Shown piece by piece: positions 47,536 through 59,400 of a DNA stretch of 64,000 nt. The notes under the pieces are model-generated. The model ran no database searches and was not told the origin of the DNA. It saw only the letters and a program-made list of their open reading frames with translations. The position numbers and the translations under genes were made by a program. How positions within the stretch are numbered: the stretch's first letter is position 1; each line of letters opens with the position of its first letter. Source of the DNA: Watersipora subatra (lineage: Eukaryota > Bryozoa > Gymnolaemata > Cheilostomatida > Watersiporidae); the NCBI RefSeq assembly GCF_963576615.1, contig NC_088715.1, positions 65,361,981 through 65,425,980 on the forward strand, written 5' to 3'.

Positions 47536-47702
47536 AAAATAATAACTTGAGTCTAACCATCTAAATACAAAAGGGCATCTACAACAACTGTAACTTTTTG
47601 TTGTGCTATGTGCAATCTACTTTGGCCGGGTCGGTAACAGTACAATGAATTAAAAATAACTTTTCTTATGAGACCCTGAATGTCAAGCCTCTTTGAGGTA
47701 TC

Positions 47703-48315
47703 ATCATGTTGAACACCTGCTATACTAGTATCACTACATTAAACACCTGCTATATCAGTATCACCATGTTGAACACAAGCTATACTAGTATCCCCATGTT
47801 AAACACCTGCTATACTAGTATCACTACATTAAACACCTGCTATATTAATATAACCACGTTAAACACCTGCTATACCAGTATCACTATATTATACACCTGC
47901 TATACCAGTATCACCATGTTGAACACCTGCTACATCAGTATCACCATGTTGAACACCTGCTATATTAGTATCGCGATGCTTAACACCTGCTATACCAGTA
48001 TCACTACATTAAACACCTGCTATATCAGTATCACCATGTTGAACACAAGCTATATTAGTATCACAATGTTAAACACCTGCTATACTAGTATCACTACATT
48101 AAACACCTGCTATATCAGTATAACCATGTTAAACACCTGCCATATCAGTATCACCATGTTGAACACAAGCTATATTAGTATCACCATGTTAAACACCTGC
48201 TATACTAGTATCACTACATTAAACACCTGCTATATCAGTATAACCATGTTAAACACCGGCTACATCAGTATCACTATATTAAACACCTGTTATATCAGTA
48301 TCACCATGTTGAACA
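47703..48315. repeat. 30-bp minisatellite, first part
   Basis: About 20 copies with core ATGTTGAACACCTGCTATAC. The same array resumes at 49107 after a transposon insertion. Confidence 0.97.
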
Positions 48316-49098
48316 CAGGCCCGTATTACCTGGGGCGGCTGGCTGGCTGAGCCGCCCCAACTTTTTAGGAACTTTCCTCGGCTAGGTACAGTCAAACTCG
48401 AATAACTCGTCCTCAGATAAAATGTAACATTTCATCTCAAACACAAGGTTAACTTGAACGGATTTGTTTGACCCGTTCCCACGCAATGATACATTGCTAC
48501 AGATAACTCGACTTCAACATCATTTATTCGAAAATTTATTGGCCCATCAGCTATGGAGACGGTTTTTATCGCTGTAGAATATCACTTTAGTCCAAGCCAT
48601 AGAGACAAACATCAACTTTTAGTAGTTCTTAGGCGTCATTATCATCATCATCAGTGGCAAAATATTCTTGTTAGTTACTTTTATAAAGGTTTGCAAAGTA
48701 TCAAGTTTTACCAAACATCCGCTTGGCCATGTCCCATCGAAAGCGTGGAAACCTCCGTATGAACTTAAAATAAAATCGGCAAAATTGATCTTTGTTAAAA
48801 CGCTCAAAAGAAAAAGATGTCTTTTTTCTGAGCGTTTTAACTGCGGTCAAGTTTTGCCTATTTTAATTTAAAAATGTCTCGTCAGTCACATCACTTCAAA
48901 CAAAACAAGTTTCAAAAAATAGAAAAATGTTGATATTTTCCAATAAAATTTTAAAAACCACACATGAGAGGCCCGGTTGAGGCCCTACATAAGAGAAACC
49001 TGTTGGGGGCTTACACCGCCCGCTCAACACCCCCAGGTGTTCATAACTAGTCGCCTAACATTAGCCGCCCCAACTTGCAATCAGTGAATACAGGCTTG
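48316..49098. mobile_element. hAT-like non-autonomous transposon inside the 30-bp array
   Basis: The termini are CAGGCCCGTATT (48316) and AATACAGGCTTG (ending 49098), an imperfect inverted pair. Subterminal GGGGCGGCT occurs near the left end and AGCCGCCCC near both ends. It is flanked by 8-bp target duplications, GTTGAACA (48308-48315) and GTTGAAAA (49099-49106), and the second belongs to the resumed array. It is 783 bp with no transposase frame. Inside, 48797-48842 is a hairpin (GTTAAAACGCTCA and its complement), and ACAGTCAAACTCGAATAACT near 48388 resembles a pogo/Tigger-type end. Confidence 0.8.
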
Positions 49099-49106
49099 GT
49101 TGAAAA

Positions 49107-49360
49107 CCTGCTACATCAGTATCACCATGTTGAACACCTGCTATACTAGTATCACCATGTTGAACACCTGCTATACTAGTATCACCATGGTGAACACAAG
49201 CTATATCAGTATCACCATGTTGAACACCTGCTACATCAGTATCACCATGCTAAACACCTGCTATATCAGTATCACCATGCTAAACACCTGCTATATCAGT
49301 ATCACCATGTTGAACACCTGCTATACTAGTATTCCTATGCTGTACACCTGCTATTCTAAA
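49107..49360. repeat. 30-bp minisatellite, second part
   Basis: About 8 copies of the unit also found at 47703-48315. The last units are diverged. Confidence 0.95.
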
Positions 49361-49779
49361 AACCTACATTGCTGTTCTTTATGAGACACCTTTGTTGACT
49401 ACTGCGCGCCATCTTTGTTCATAAGCATAATTGAATAACAGAACATCTTACAGTCAAAAGACATAGTAAAGATAACGAATCTGTTATTACATTAAAAAGA
49501 AAGGAAAGTGTAGTGACCAGCAACTCTTAATATTAACAATCAGAATAACTTTATTCTGATGGCTGTAGATAGTGCTGTTACTTTTACATGGCTCGCTTAC
49601 AATTTATTAATGGCTTGTGTCTTCTGAAATTCTCTTTAATAGTGGTTTGGCGAGAGTTCCACTAGTTTGCGTAGCCCGGAGGATGAACAGCAACTTTCTG
49701 ATAAATAATGAGGGGGTCATCATAATTCTTTTTAAAAATAATAAAAATAAATATGAATAAAAAACGTTATAACTTTATA

Positions 49780-49925
49780 GCTAATGTACAATCAAGGTAG
49801 ACATTATTGGTTAATGTACAACCAAGGCAGGTGTTATTGGTTAATATACAATCAGGGTAAACATTATTGGTTAATATACAGCCAAGACAGCTATTACTGG
49901 TTGATATACAACCAACGAAATTATT
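49780..49925. repeat. 30-bp tandem repeat, about 5 diverged copies
   Basis: Core TTATTGGTTAATATACAACC. The motif TTATTGG recurs every 30 bp from 49804. Confidence 0.88.
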
Positions 49926-49984
49926 ATGGCAAAGTAACTAGCTTGTATATATACAGCTTAAAACAGTTTACTAAAAAGACCGTG

Positions 49985-50475
49985 ATCATTGCGTTATTAT
50001 TAAGAATAAGTATTGCATTATTATTAAGAATAAGTATTGCGTTATTATTAAGAATAAGTATTGCGTTATTATTAAGAATAAGTATTGCGTTATAATTAAG
50101 AACAAGTATTGCGTTACTATTAAGAACAAGTATTGCATTATTATTAAGAATAAGTATTGCGTTATTAATAAGAATAAGTATTGCGTTATTATTAAGAATA
50201 AGTATTGCGTTATTATTAAGAATAAGTATTGCGTTATTATTAAGAATAAGTATTGCGATATTATTAAGAATAAGTATTGCGTTATTATTAAGAATAAGTA
50301 TTGCATTATTATTAAGAATAAGTATTGCGTTATTATTAAGAAACAGTATTGCGTTATTATTAAGAATAAGTATTGCGTTATTATTAAGAAACAGTATTGC
50401 GTTATTATTAAGAATAAGTATTGTGTTATTATTAAGAATAAGTGTTGCGTTATTATTAAAAATAAGCATTGCATA
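49985..50475. repeat. 24-bp minisatellite, about 20 copies
   Basis: Core TTATTATTAAGAATAAGTAT followed by TGCG. Confidence 0.97.
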
Positions 50476-50724
50476 AAAGCATCATAAAACAAACATTGGC
50501 ATGCTTGTTACGCAAGTGTAGCTAGGAAAGCAGCAGCCCCTTGCACTCAGCCAAACTTTAGAGTTCTATAACACGCATCTTTATACATTACTGCTCCCCG
50601 CTAATGACAATAGTAATAATAATAATAGTAATAGCACTTAGCGGAGGCCCATGTAGCGGCGCCAATAGTCAGGATGATAAAGGAGATAATGGAAGGTTAC
50701 TCTTCAAGCCTCTGAGTAGCTATG

Positions 50725-51290
50725 AACATACTGTGTGCTGACATGAACACGCTATGTATGGGAATATGAACACAACATACGTGGATATGAACACTCAATG
50801 TGTGGATATGAACACACTATGTATGGGAACATGAACACACTATGACTGGATATGAACACACTATGTATGGATATGAACACACTATGCATGAATACGAACA
50901 TACTATGTGCTCATGCGAACACACTATGTATGGATATGAACACATGATAAATGAATATGAACACACTATGTGTAGATATGAACACACTATGTGTGGATAT
51001 GAACATACTATGTATGGATATGAATACATGATATATGGATAGGAACATACCATGTGTTGACATGAGCACACTATGTGTGGATATAAACACACTATGTGTG
51101 GACATGAACACATGATATATGGATATGAACATATTATGTGTTGACATGAACACACAATGCATAGATATGTGCAAGTGTGTGTTGACATGAGCACACTATG
51201 TGTGGATACAAACATACTGTGTGGACATGAACACATGATATATGAATATGAACATATTATGTGTTGACATGAACACACAATGTATAGATA
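50725..51290. repeat. 21-bp minisatellite, about 27 copies
   Basis: Core ATGAACACACTATGTGTGGA. Diverged units such as ATGAACACATGATATATGGA recur in blocks. Confidence 0.94.
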
Positions 51291-51299
51291 TGTGCAAAT

Positions 51300-52730
51300 T
51301 TGTTCTAAAGCATGTTGCAAGACTTTTACTGATTCGGTGTTTGGTTTTGTAATCTCAGATCTGTGAAATATCATGGGTAAACAGGAGGTAAGGGTCAGTG
51401 GGGACTGCCCCTACAGCAATCACTAGTAATTCAATGCAGATAAGCTAAAAGAAGTTTTGAAACTGATCCACCAATCACAAATAAAATTGGTATTTAGTCA
51501 TCGCATTTTATGTTTTTGGCTCAAATTGGTTTTGCTATTAATGAATAACTGAAAGTAGAATGATTTGATGATGTATTACTTTGTAATACTATTCACAATG
51601 AGTTTTATTTCACAATATCAAAGATATACAGTCTTCTTATTATAAAGACCACTGTGTATGAATCACATGTTAAATGAATATGCAGTTTCCTCAAGATAAT
51701 TCATTGGAAAAGTTGCATCTATGAGTTGCCTAAGAGAAACGTATTCCACAATTGATGATATTACTGGTCTGTGGCATTGGTCAACGTGACTGGTCATTTT
51801 CTCGCCAACTGGTGCTAAGAATGAAGCATTGTTTCACTGTTAGTGCAGCTCGGACTGGCAATTTATACCCGCTGATGTCTCTTTCACGCTACTTCATAAA
51901 ACTATCTCAACTACATGTATATTCGTGCTGATGGTATGTTTTAGCGGATTATAAATTTAAGCCAATTATCTTTTTTTTATTCCTATGCTTAGTTGCAAAC
52001 AATTCTATCATTTTGCTGTAATGTTTCGGATAAATATTAAAATCAAACTAAAGTGTGCTCGGTGATAACAAGATTAGCCAATGAGGTATCGGCGATGCAA
52101 AAGCATTACAAGTAAACACCCATGAGCTTGTCTCAAGGTCGCCACCATCCGTAATAGCGATTGAACACACTGGCTCCTCTAACACCAGCCTGCGTAGATA
52201 TGGCTTTATCAATATGTGTGACTAGCCAGTATCTCAGGCCAATGCTACCGGTCAAACAATAGCAAGTTTTCTCCCTTGTCGCTAGAGCATTGCTCCTTTA
52301 GATCCTAAGTATTCGTGAGCTAACAGAGCAGGCCCCTAGCCGACCAGCTAACCGTTGGTCAATTCTCATGGTAGGATTAATGTGATTAGGAGCTGCCGCT
52401 CATTGCACTCCGTTACATGCATGAGCAGGCAATTTACAGGAGATTGATTGCTAGTGACAACTTGGGTTTCCTTCATGTTGCTGCGTGTCAAACCTATAGC
52501 TTGCAAATATACAAGAGAACTATGAACAGCGGGCCACCTCTAGCGCTGCATGCAAGCAGGCCATGTTAGCTTGTGTTTGCAAGTGTCTGCAGGTTAAGTT
52601 AGCCCGTATCTGTAAACGTATGCGGGTTGTTATCATATAGTCACAAATGTGATGATAGTGTTCGACCACACATTATTGTGGGGATCCACACTTATCAGCT
52701 ACTGTTTCCACAGCTTGCTAGCGGTAGAGA
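51300..52730. other. Intronic DNA of the SLC24-like gene (if its 5' exon is right)
   Basis: No exon or repeat could be supported. Confidence 0.35.
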
Positions 52731-52733
52731 CTA

Positions 52734-53136
52734 AAGGTAGGGCCACACGAGACAAAATTCTCATGAAATCGGCGAAATTTGGACGAAACGATTCGTACGA
52801 ATTGACATTTGGACGAGTTCGTCCATCGTTGGTTGCGCACGATGAACGAATCCTGAATTGGACGAAACGTCAGAAATTCCTACGAATCGTTGTTTGATTG
52901 GTCGGTTGAAAAGGTTAGTTGAATGTTGAAGGTCGTTTTCTTTTGCGCATGTTTGTACTGAAGCAAATGATTGAAACGGAATCGGCTTCAATTTATCACC
53001 GCGTTCTGATTGGCTAGTTGAAAGTTAGTTTCGTACAAATCCGTGGTGGGGAAACTCCGTGTGGCAGGTCAGAAATTTCGTACGAATGGAATTTCCCAGA
53101 TTAGTTGAAATTACACGATACGTGTGGCCTTACCTT
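52734..53136. mobile_element. MITE with TA target site
   Basis: The terminal inverted repeats are AAGGTAGGGCCACACG at 52734 and CGTGTGGCCTTACCTT ending at 53136, with TA on both sides. It is about 403 bp, richer in GC and CpG than its surroundings, with repeated TTCGTACGAAT-type motifs. No transposase. Confidence 0.75.
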
Positions 53137-53429
53137 TATGCTGTGACGGCCCGACCATCATCACTTCAACAGGAAGAGAATCTCATTTGCTTGGGACTCG
53201 TATGAATGCGGCGCATTTCAAATCTGACTAAACTTTCATTTCGCCATGTTGTATTTTGACAGAGTTTTGTTATGATAGTATAACCTAGCCTGTGTTCATA
53301 AAAGAGTATAACTGCTCTAATAACTCTCAGGCTGAATACTTAAAACTTCCTAATTAAATATGTTATAGCTGGCTGCAACTACTTAAAATTCTGCACCTTT
53401 CTGCGCTAAAAACTTGTAATATTTTGTAG

Positions 53430-56400
53430 AAGGAAATACTCATGTGAACCTGAGACGCACCTTGAGCATTCAGGAAAACACAACTGAAAATGAACCGTCT
53501 GCTGGGCTGCCCTGGGAACAGTGCGCATTTGAGAAGTCGTCCAAATACAGCTACCTCTGGGTTATACACCACCTCTGGTGGATCTTCTTCTTCTTTATTG
53601 GTAGGTTTGAATCTTACCACAACTCCCAGCACCTTGTTACCCCCTCCTTGTCCTCAACTTTCTCACCCCACTTCCCCGTTCACCCCTTTTTGCCCTCACC
53701 TCCTATCACCTAATCTCCCCCTTGCCTACTCTCACTCATACTGCCCCCCACCCCATCCACATGTAAGACGTGTCCAAAGCCTAGCTTTAATTTTCTACTT
53801 TCCTCAGCAGTCTTTCTCTGTGTGCAGCTGCCCTTTCTTCAGAGCTCAGCATGAGATGCTACATGACATTACTTCTGGCCTCAGAGCTGAGGCAACTTTA
53901 TATATATCTTACATAATAAATTGTGGGTGCAATGTGGGAGGAGTGGGAGTATGACCAGTTGGCTTCAGTCATGTAGAATTATCTTTACCAGAGTAGTCGA
54001 GTCTGTTTATGTCTTTGAAGGCTGTCCTTGAGATGAGCGTTTGTGATGCTACAAATGTCTGTAAATATTCATGTTCAAGAAATCATAGTCAAACCTCGAC
54101 ATACTATATTAATCAGTTCTGATATTTGCGATAAACGTTGAAACAGTCAGGTGTTGATGTAAAGATTTTATAATAAACGTATTTTAGTTAATTTAATATT
54201 TTTAAAGCCTCAACAACCAACTATGAATATTTCAAGTAACTACATAACTAAATAACTACATAACTACATAACTACATAACTACATAACTACATAACTACA
54301 TTACTAAATAACTACATAACTACATAACTACATAACTACATAACTACATTACTACATAACTACATAACTACATTACTAAATAACTACATTACTAAATAAC
54401 TACATAACTACATAACTACATTACTACATAACTACATAACTACATAACTACATACCTACATAACTACATAACTACATAACTACATAACTACATAACTACA
54501 TAACTACATTTCTACAAAACTACATAACTGCATAACTACATAACTACATAACTACATAACTACATTACTACATAACTACATAACTGCATAACTGCATAAC
54601 TACATAACTACATAACTACATAACTAAATAACTACATTACTACATAACTACATAACTGCATAACTGCATAACTACATAACTACATAACTACATAACTGCA
54701 TAACTGCATAACTACATTACTAAATAACTACATTACTACATAACTACATAACTACATAACTACCTAACTACATAACTACATAACTACATAACTACACGTA
54801 GCATAACAAATGCGTCATGTAAAACCAAATGCGAAATCTCTAATAATACTAAAACTAACTTAATAAAATTCTGATCAGTCAAATGAGTATTTATTGTAAC
54901 TCTACTCCGCCATGAATATAAGGGTAAGACACACAATGTGTAATGGTAAGTCCTGCAAGATGGAAGGGTAAGTGCTGCAATGTGTAAGTTTGGAAGCCTA
55001 GTGACTAATAATAATATGTCATAACTTACTGTCACTTACATCACATATATAGTAACTTTTACTTACATCCTATAAGTAGTAACTTACTCTTACTCCCATC
55101 ATATATAGAGTAATTTACTCTCACTTATATTAAGTATAAAGCAAGAAAGCTATACAAAAGATTCAATTTAATTGACTTCATGAATTTATTTTTTTTAGTT
55201 TTAAATTTTATTTTAAAATTTTGCCAATATTTTTGCTTTTGCAACATTTTAATGTTTCGAGAAATTTTTACTGTCATCTGTTGTAAATTTCTTGTCATGA
55301 CAAAATTTCGCTCTAATATTACATCTAATATTATATATCTAATATTATGTATCTAATATTATATATTATCTAATATTATATCTAATATTATATATTATCT
55401 AATATTACATCTAATACTATATATCTAATATTATATATTATCTTATATTACATCTAATATTATATATTATCTAATATTACATCTAATACTATATATCTAA
55501 TATTATATATTATCTAATATTACATCGTTTGCGAAACATTTCAGATGTGCAAGTTTGACTGTAGCTGGGGCTTTTGTTGTCTTCAGTTAAAAATGATCTC
55601 CTAATGAGAGTTATCTCTCCTACATATTATACAAGTTTTATATGCAATAATAGTTTAGAGTTGGTAGCTGGTCTGCATATCAGTCATTATTGTACAATTA
55701 CAAAGCTGGCCTGCATAGCAGTCATTATTGTACAATTACAAGTTTATTAAATTTCCAAAGTAAAAAATTCTTAATGAGTTTTCTTGTAATAAAATGTTTC
55801 AAGTCACAAAAGAAAAACACAAAAAAGAGCTTGAGATTTTCTGCTAAAAGCGCCATTCACTTCAAGGCCGACCTTCAAGCGCACTTGGCCTTGAAATGGA
55901 GAGGCAGTTTGGCCTCAAACAAGACGATGCAGGCGTGGGTTGAGCTCCTTGCGCTACCATTTCTACGAACAAAGAACCTGGAACTGAGCCAAACGTCTGA
56001 CTGGTGCTGACTAAGAGACTATATCACGCCTCCACACCGATGGGGACGGTATGAGGCACTGATGTAATATCAACGATTGATTAACTCTGACCGGCATGCA
56101 TTGCCTTCACTAATTAGAGAGATGTGTCTGGACTAGGACAACCATACATTTCTGATTCTGTTTGTGTATACTATGGCTAACTCAGTAGCCATCTTGCCGC
56201 TAGCAATGCTTTTAATATCCAATACTGAACCTTCCAGAGTCTACTCTAAGCTGCAGGGGAGTCAGAGGAACGCCTCGCCTATGACAGCCGTTGTATCGAT
56301 ATTACTTTTAGCCAGCCGCTGTCGAACACTGAGATAACCAGGCACTATATAATGGCAGCACAAGGCACTGCTTTTTATAAATCTCATTGACAAATATCAA

Positions 56401-59400
56401 TACAAGAGCTTACAGAGAGACAATTTCAGCCTCTGAATGGCTCTTAGCTATGCGGGCAGTGGAATTCCCATTCCTACAGCTCTTACTGCAAATAGTGTAG
56501 CCTAGCTGGTTGCTTGGCAGACAGACACAAGCTCTGAGTCATGTGTCTATAGGCAGACAGACACAAGCTCTGAGTCATGTGTCTGTTGGCAGACAGACAC
56601 AAGCTCTGAGTCATGTGTCTATAGGCAGACAGACACAAGCTCTGAGTCGTGTGTCTGTTGGAGTGTCAAATCTATTTGAGTTGTAAAACTTCTCTCAACT
56701 CACTACTGTGCACTTTTACAATGCTTGGTTTATATTATTCCTCTTTGCTAACATCTGGAAACATGCCCAGTTGCTGAGAGCAATTTGAGGTTGGATGGCA
56801 TTTCTGCCCTTTTCTCAGAAGTTGAAACTCGCTTGTTGCTTACAGGTCAGGTGTTCTAGACCACTACGCAACGCCACGACGAGTGATCATGTATCAATAG
56901 TATAACTCCACAAGTAGTTCAATCAGAGCATTTAGTGAACAGGGAACTTTCATTATTATATACCTTTATTACTCCTTTTCACTTATAATTCAATATTTGA
57001 ATACAAGATTGTTTCTGGGTCATGATAGTTAACCATCAGCCTACAAACCAAATACATGTAAACTATTTGGGCCAGATAGCATTACAAACTGTGAGTCAAT
57101 ATCATTTTTGCGTGATTTTGAATAAATTCCAATTTTTAAAAATCATTTTTGGTACTTGGGCACCAAGCTTCGTCCTCGTGCTGCCGTCACAGATTGTAAA
57201 TGTACATGAAAAAAGGTGATAACCAAAAATAGCTACCGCTATCAGCTGTAGTTGTATCATCCCCTCACTTTAACAAGTTAGAATTGACATGTATGTCGGC
57301 TATAATAGCCCAGATGTTTATATTTTTCTGGAGAAATGAGGGACATGGTTGTATCGCTAGAGATAATTATAAGTTTGAGATACTTTAGACTGTTAGGGTA
57401 TCTTACAAGGTGGGTACAGAGCCAGGGTTTGCCATTTCTATCTTGGTCTTGATAGCCATTTAGTGCAATTGCTAGTAAACTGTCAGAGTTTTTACTTTCA
57501 TTGGTAAAGAGAATAGTCGCATGCGCGGAATGACAAAAGAAATAAATTAAACGCTTGTGTTATAACTCTTGGTAAATACTAATAGCACATAAATATGCTT
57601 GGCAGATAAACATAAACATAGACAGTTCTTCGCTTAATTCATTAATCAATCTTGCACTCTTTTTTTACCAAACATTCACATATAGCTTACATAGGAACAC
57701 ACATACACGCTGTCATTTCCCGACTTACATTTTTGTTAGTCAAAAGTTAGTAAAAATGTTTTATATCTTATGTGTGTATTTTCGCTAACCTACAGTTAGT
57801 TCTCATTTTGGCAGCTCAACTACCTACAATCCCACCAACTGTGTTCACATTTTTACAGGTCTCGCAGTTGTGTGTGACGACTTCTTTGTACCAGCTCTTG
57901 AGATCATCTCAGAGAAGCTTCGACTTTCAGAAGATGTTGCCGGAGCAACTTTTATGGCTGCTGGAAGCTCTGCTCCCGAGCTCTTTACATCTCTAATGGG
58001 TGTAGCCCAGCAGACAGATGTTGGCGTCGGGGCTATTGTTGGGTACGCATAGCAAACCATTAAGCATGAATACTTTGCCTGATTCAAGTTGCTAGAGAGA
58101 GCCTAACGCTTATGTTGAGCTGGTCTCCTGAAACATCACCTCTGTTTCAAATAAACATGTGCATGAGGATAGTTTGATTGAAGCAGAGAAAGCTAGAAAA
58201 GAGAGAAATTTTTAATAATTTAGTTCAAAAGCAAAAATCTAGAACTTCTAACAAGATTTTTAATATAGATCCGTTCTCGTCAGCTGCAGCTGAAGGTCAG
58301 AATAATAGAGACTCCTATGTCTGAGTCTACTTGGAATAATATTCCATGTAGACTTGGAATATTTGTATGTATACTCTGCTGCTGATTTACAGGTCAGCGG
58401 TTTTCAACATCCTCATCATCATAGCCTTGACTGGAGCTCTTGCTGGCCAGGTACTCAAACCATACATTACCTATCATTAGAGTTGTTGGTCTGTTCTTGT
58501 TAAGTTTACTTATTTACCAGCTTCAGAACAGACAGAAAATTACAGACTTGCATAGCAAGCTGGGGGCACCTGCAACTATAGCAAGCTCGGGGCAACTGAA
58601 ACTACAGAAAGCTCGGGGCACCTGCAACTATAGCAAACGCGGAGCACCTGCAACTATAGCAAGCTCGGGGCACCTGCAACTATAGCAAGCTCGAGGCACC
58701 TGCAACTATAGCAAGCTCGAGGCACCTGCAACTATAGCAAGCTCAGGGCACCTGCAACTATAGCAAGCTTTGGGCACCTGCAACCATAGCAAGCTTGGAG
58801 CAGCTGCAACCAAAGCTGCATTAGCTTGTGTATATTCTGCTCAGATTAAATGACTCGCTCATACACTTGCTAGTCAATACATATGCCATAAGTGTATCAC
58901 ACTGATAGATAATAGCAAACAGTTTTACACTGCTGGTTATAGAGCTAGTAAACAGTCTTTCCTAGCCCTGGTTATTATGTAATCGATACTAAAAATTTAT
59001 GAAAAAGCAAATGCCAAACCCACATCATACACTATGTTTCCATGACGCGCATGATCCCCAAAATTGAGCCAATTCGCAAGTTAACAGCATCAATGAAATG
59101 GCATAAACCCGCAAGCTAAGCGAATTTTGCGGTTCGCAAAACTTTACCGAATCCATCATGCGTACAAATAATGGAAACAGCGCTGGTGAATGATGCGCAT
59201 TGAAATACCGCGGCAGCTATTGTATTTTAAACATTTTCAATACTCCCGTCATGCTTTCTCGATCGAGTTTCATGTGTTTGCGTTGCTAACGTGTGTGTCA
59301 GTAACTCTGTTGCTAATTATTAGCTTATGGCGTAAAATTCCTTACTTTTTTCAACAAGCCGCAGAAGTCAATCCAAAAATTCAAAAGAAAGTTCTTAGAA

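Larger units (their letters stand above)
54088..55562. mobile_element. Possible pogo/Tigger-type element carrying tandem arrays
   Basis: The left end TAGTCAAACCTCGACATA (54089) pairs, imperfectly, with the complement of the right end (GTGCAAGTTTGACTGTAG, to 55562). Two tandem arrays lie between: an 8-bp array and an AT-rich array. No transposase frame was seen. The pairing is short and the model uncertain. Confidence 0.4.

Noticed and set aside
47703-50475. Repeat proteins from the 30-bp and 24-bp arrays
   Set aside because: Open frames follow from unit length; there are no flanking exons, and one array is split by a transposon.
53490-53954. 154-residue Pro/Ser-rich frame
   Set aside because: It is a shadow of the SLC24 exon in another frame that runs into pyrimidine-rich intron.
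55690-56010. 106-residue open frame
   Set aside because: It starts inside a dispersed repeat and has no family similarity.
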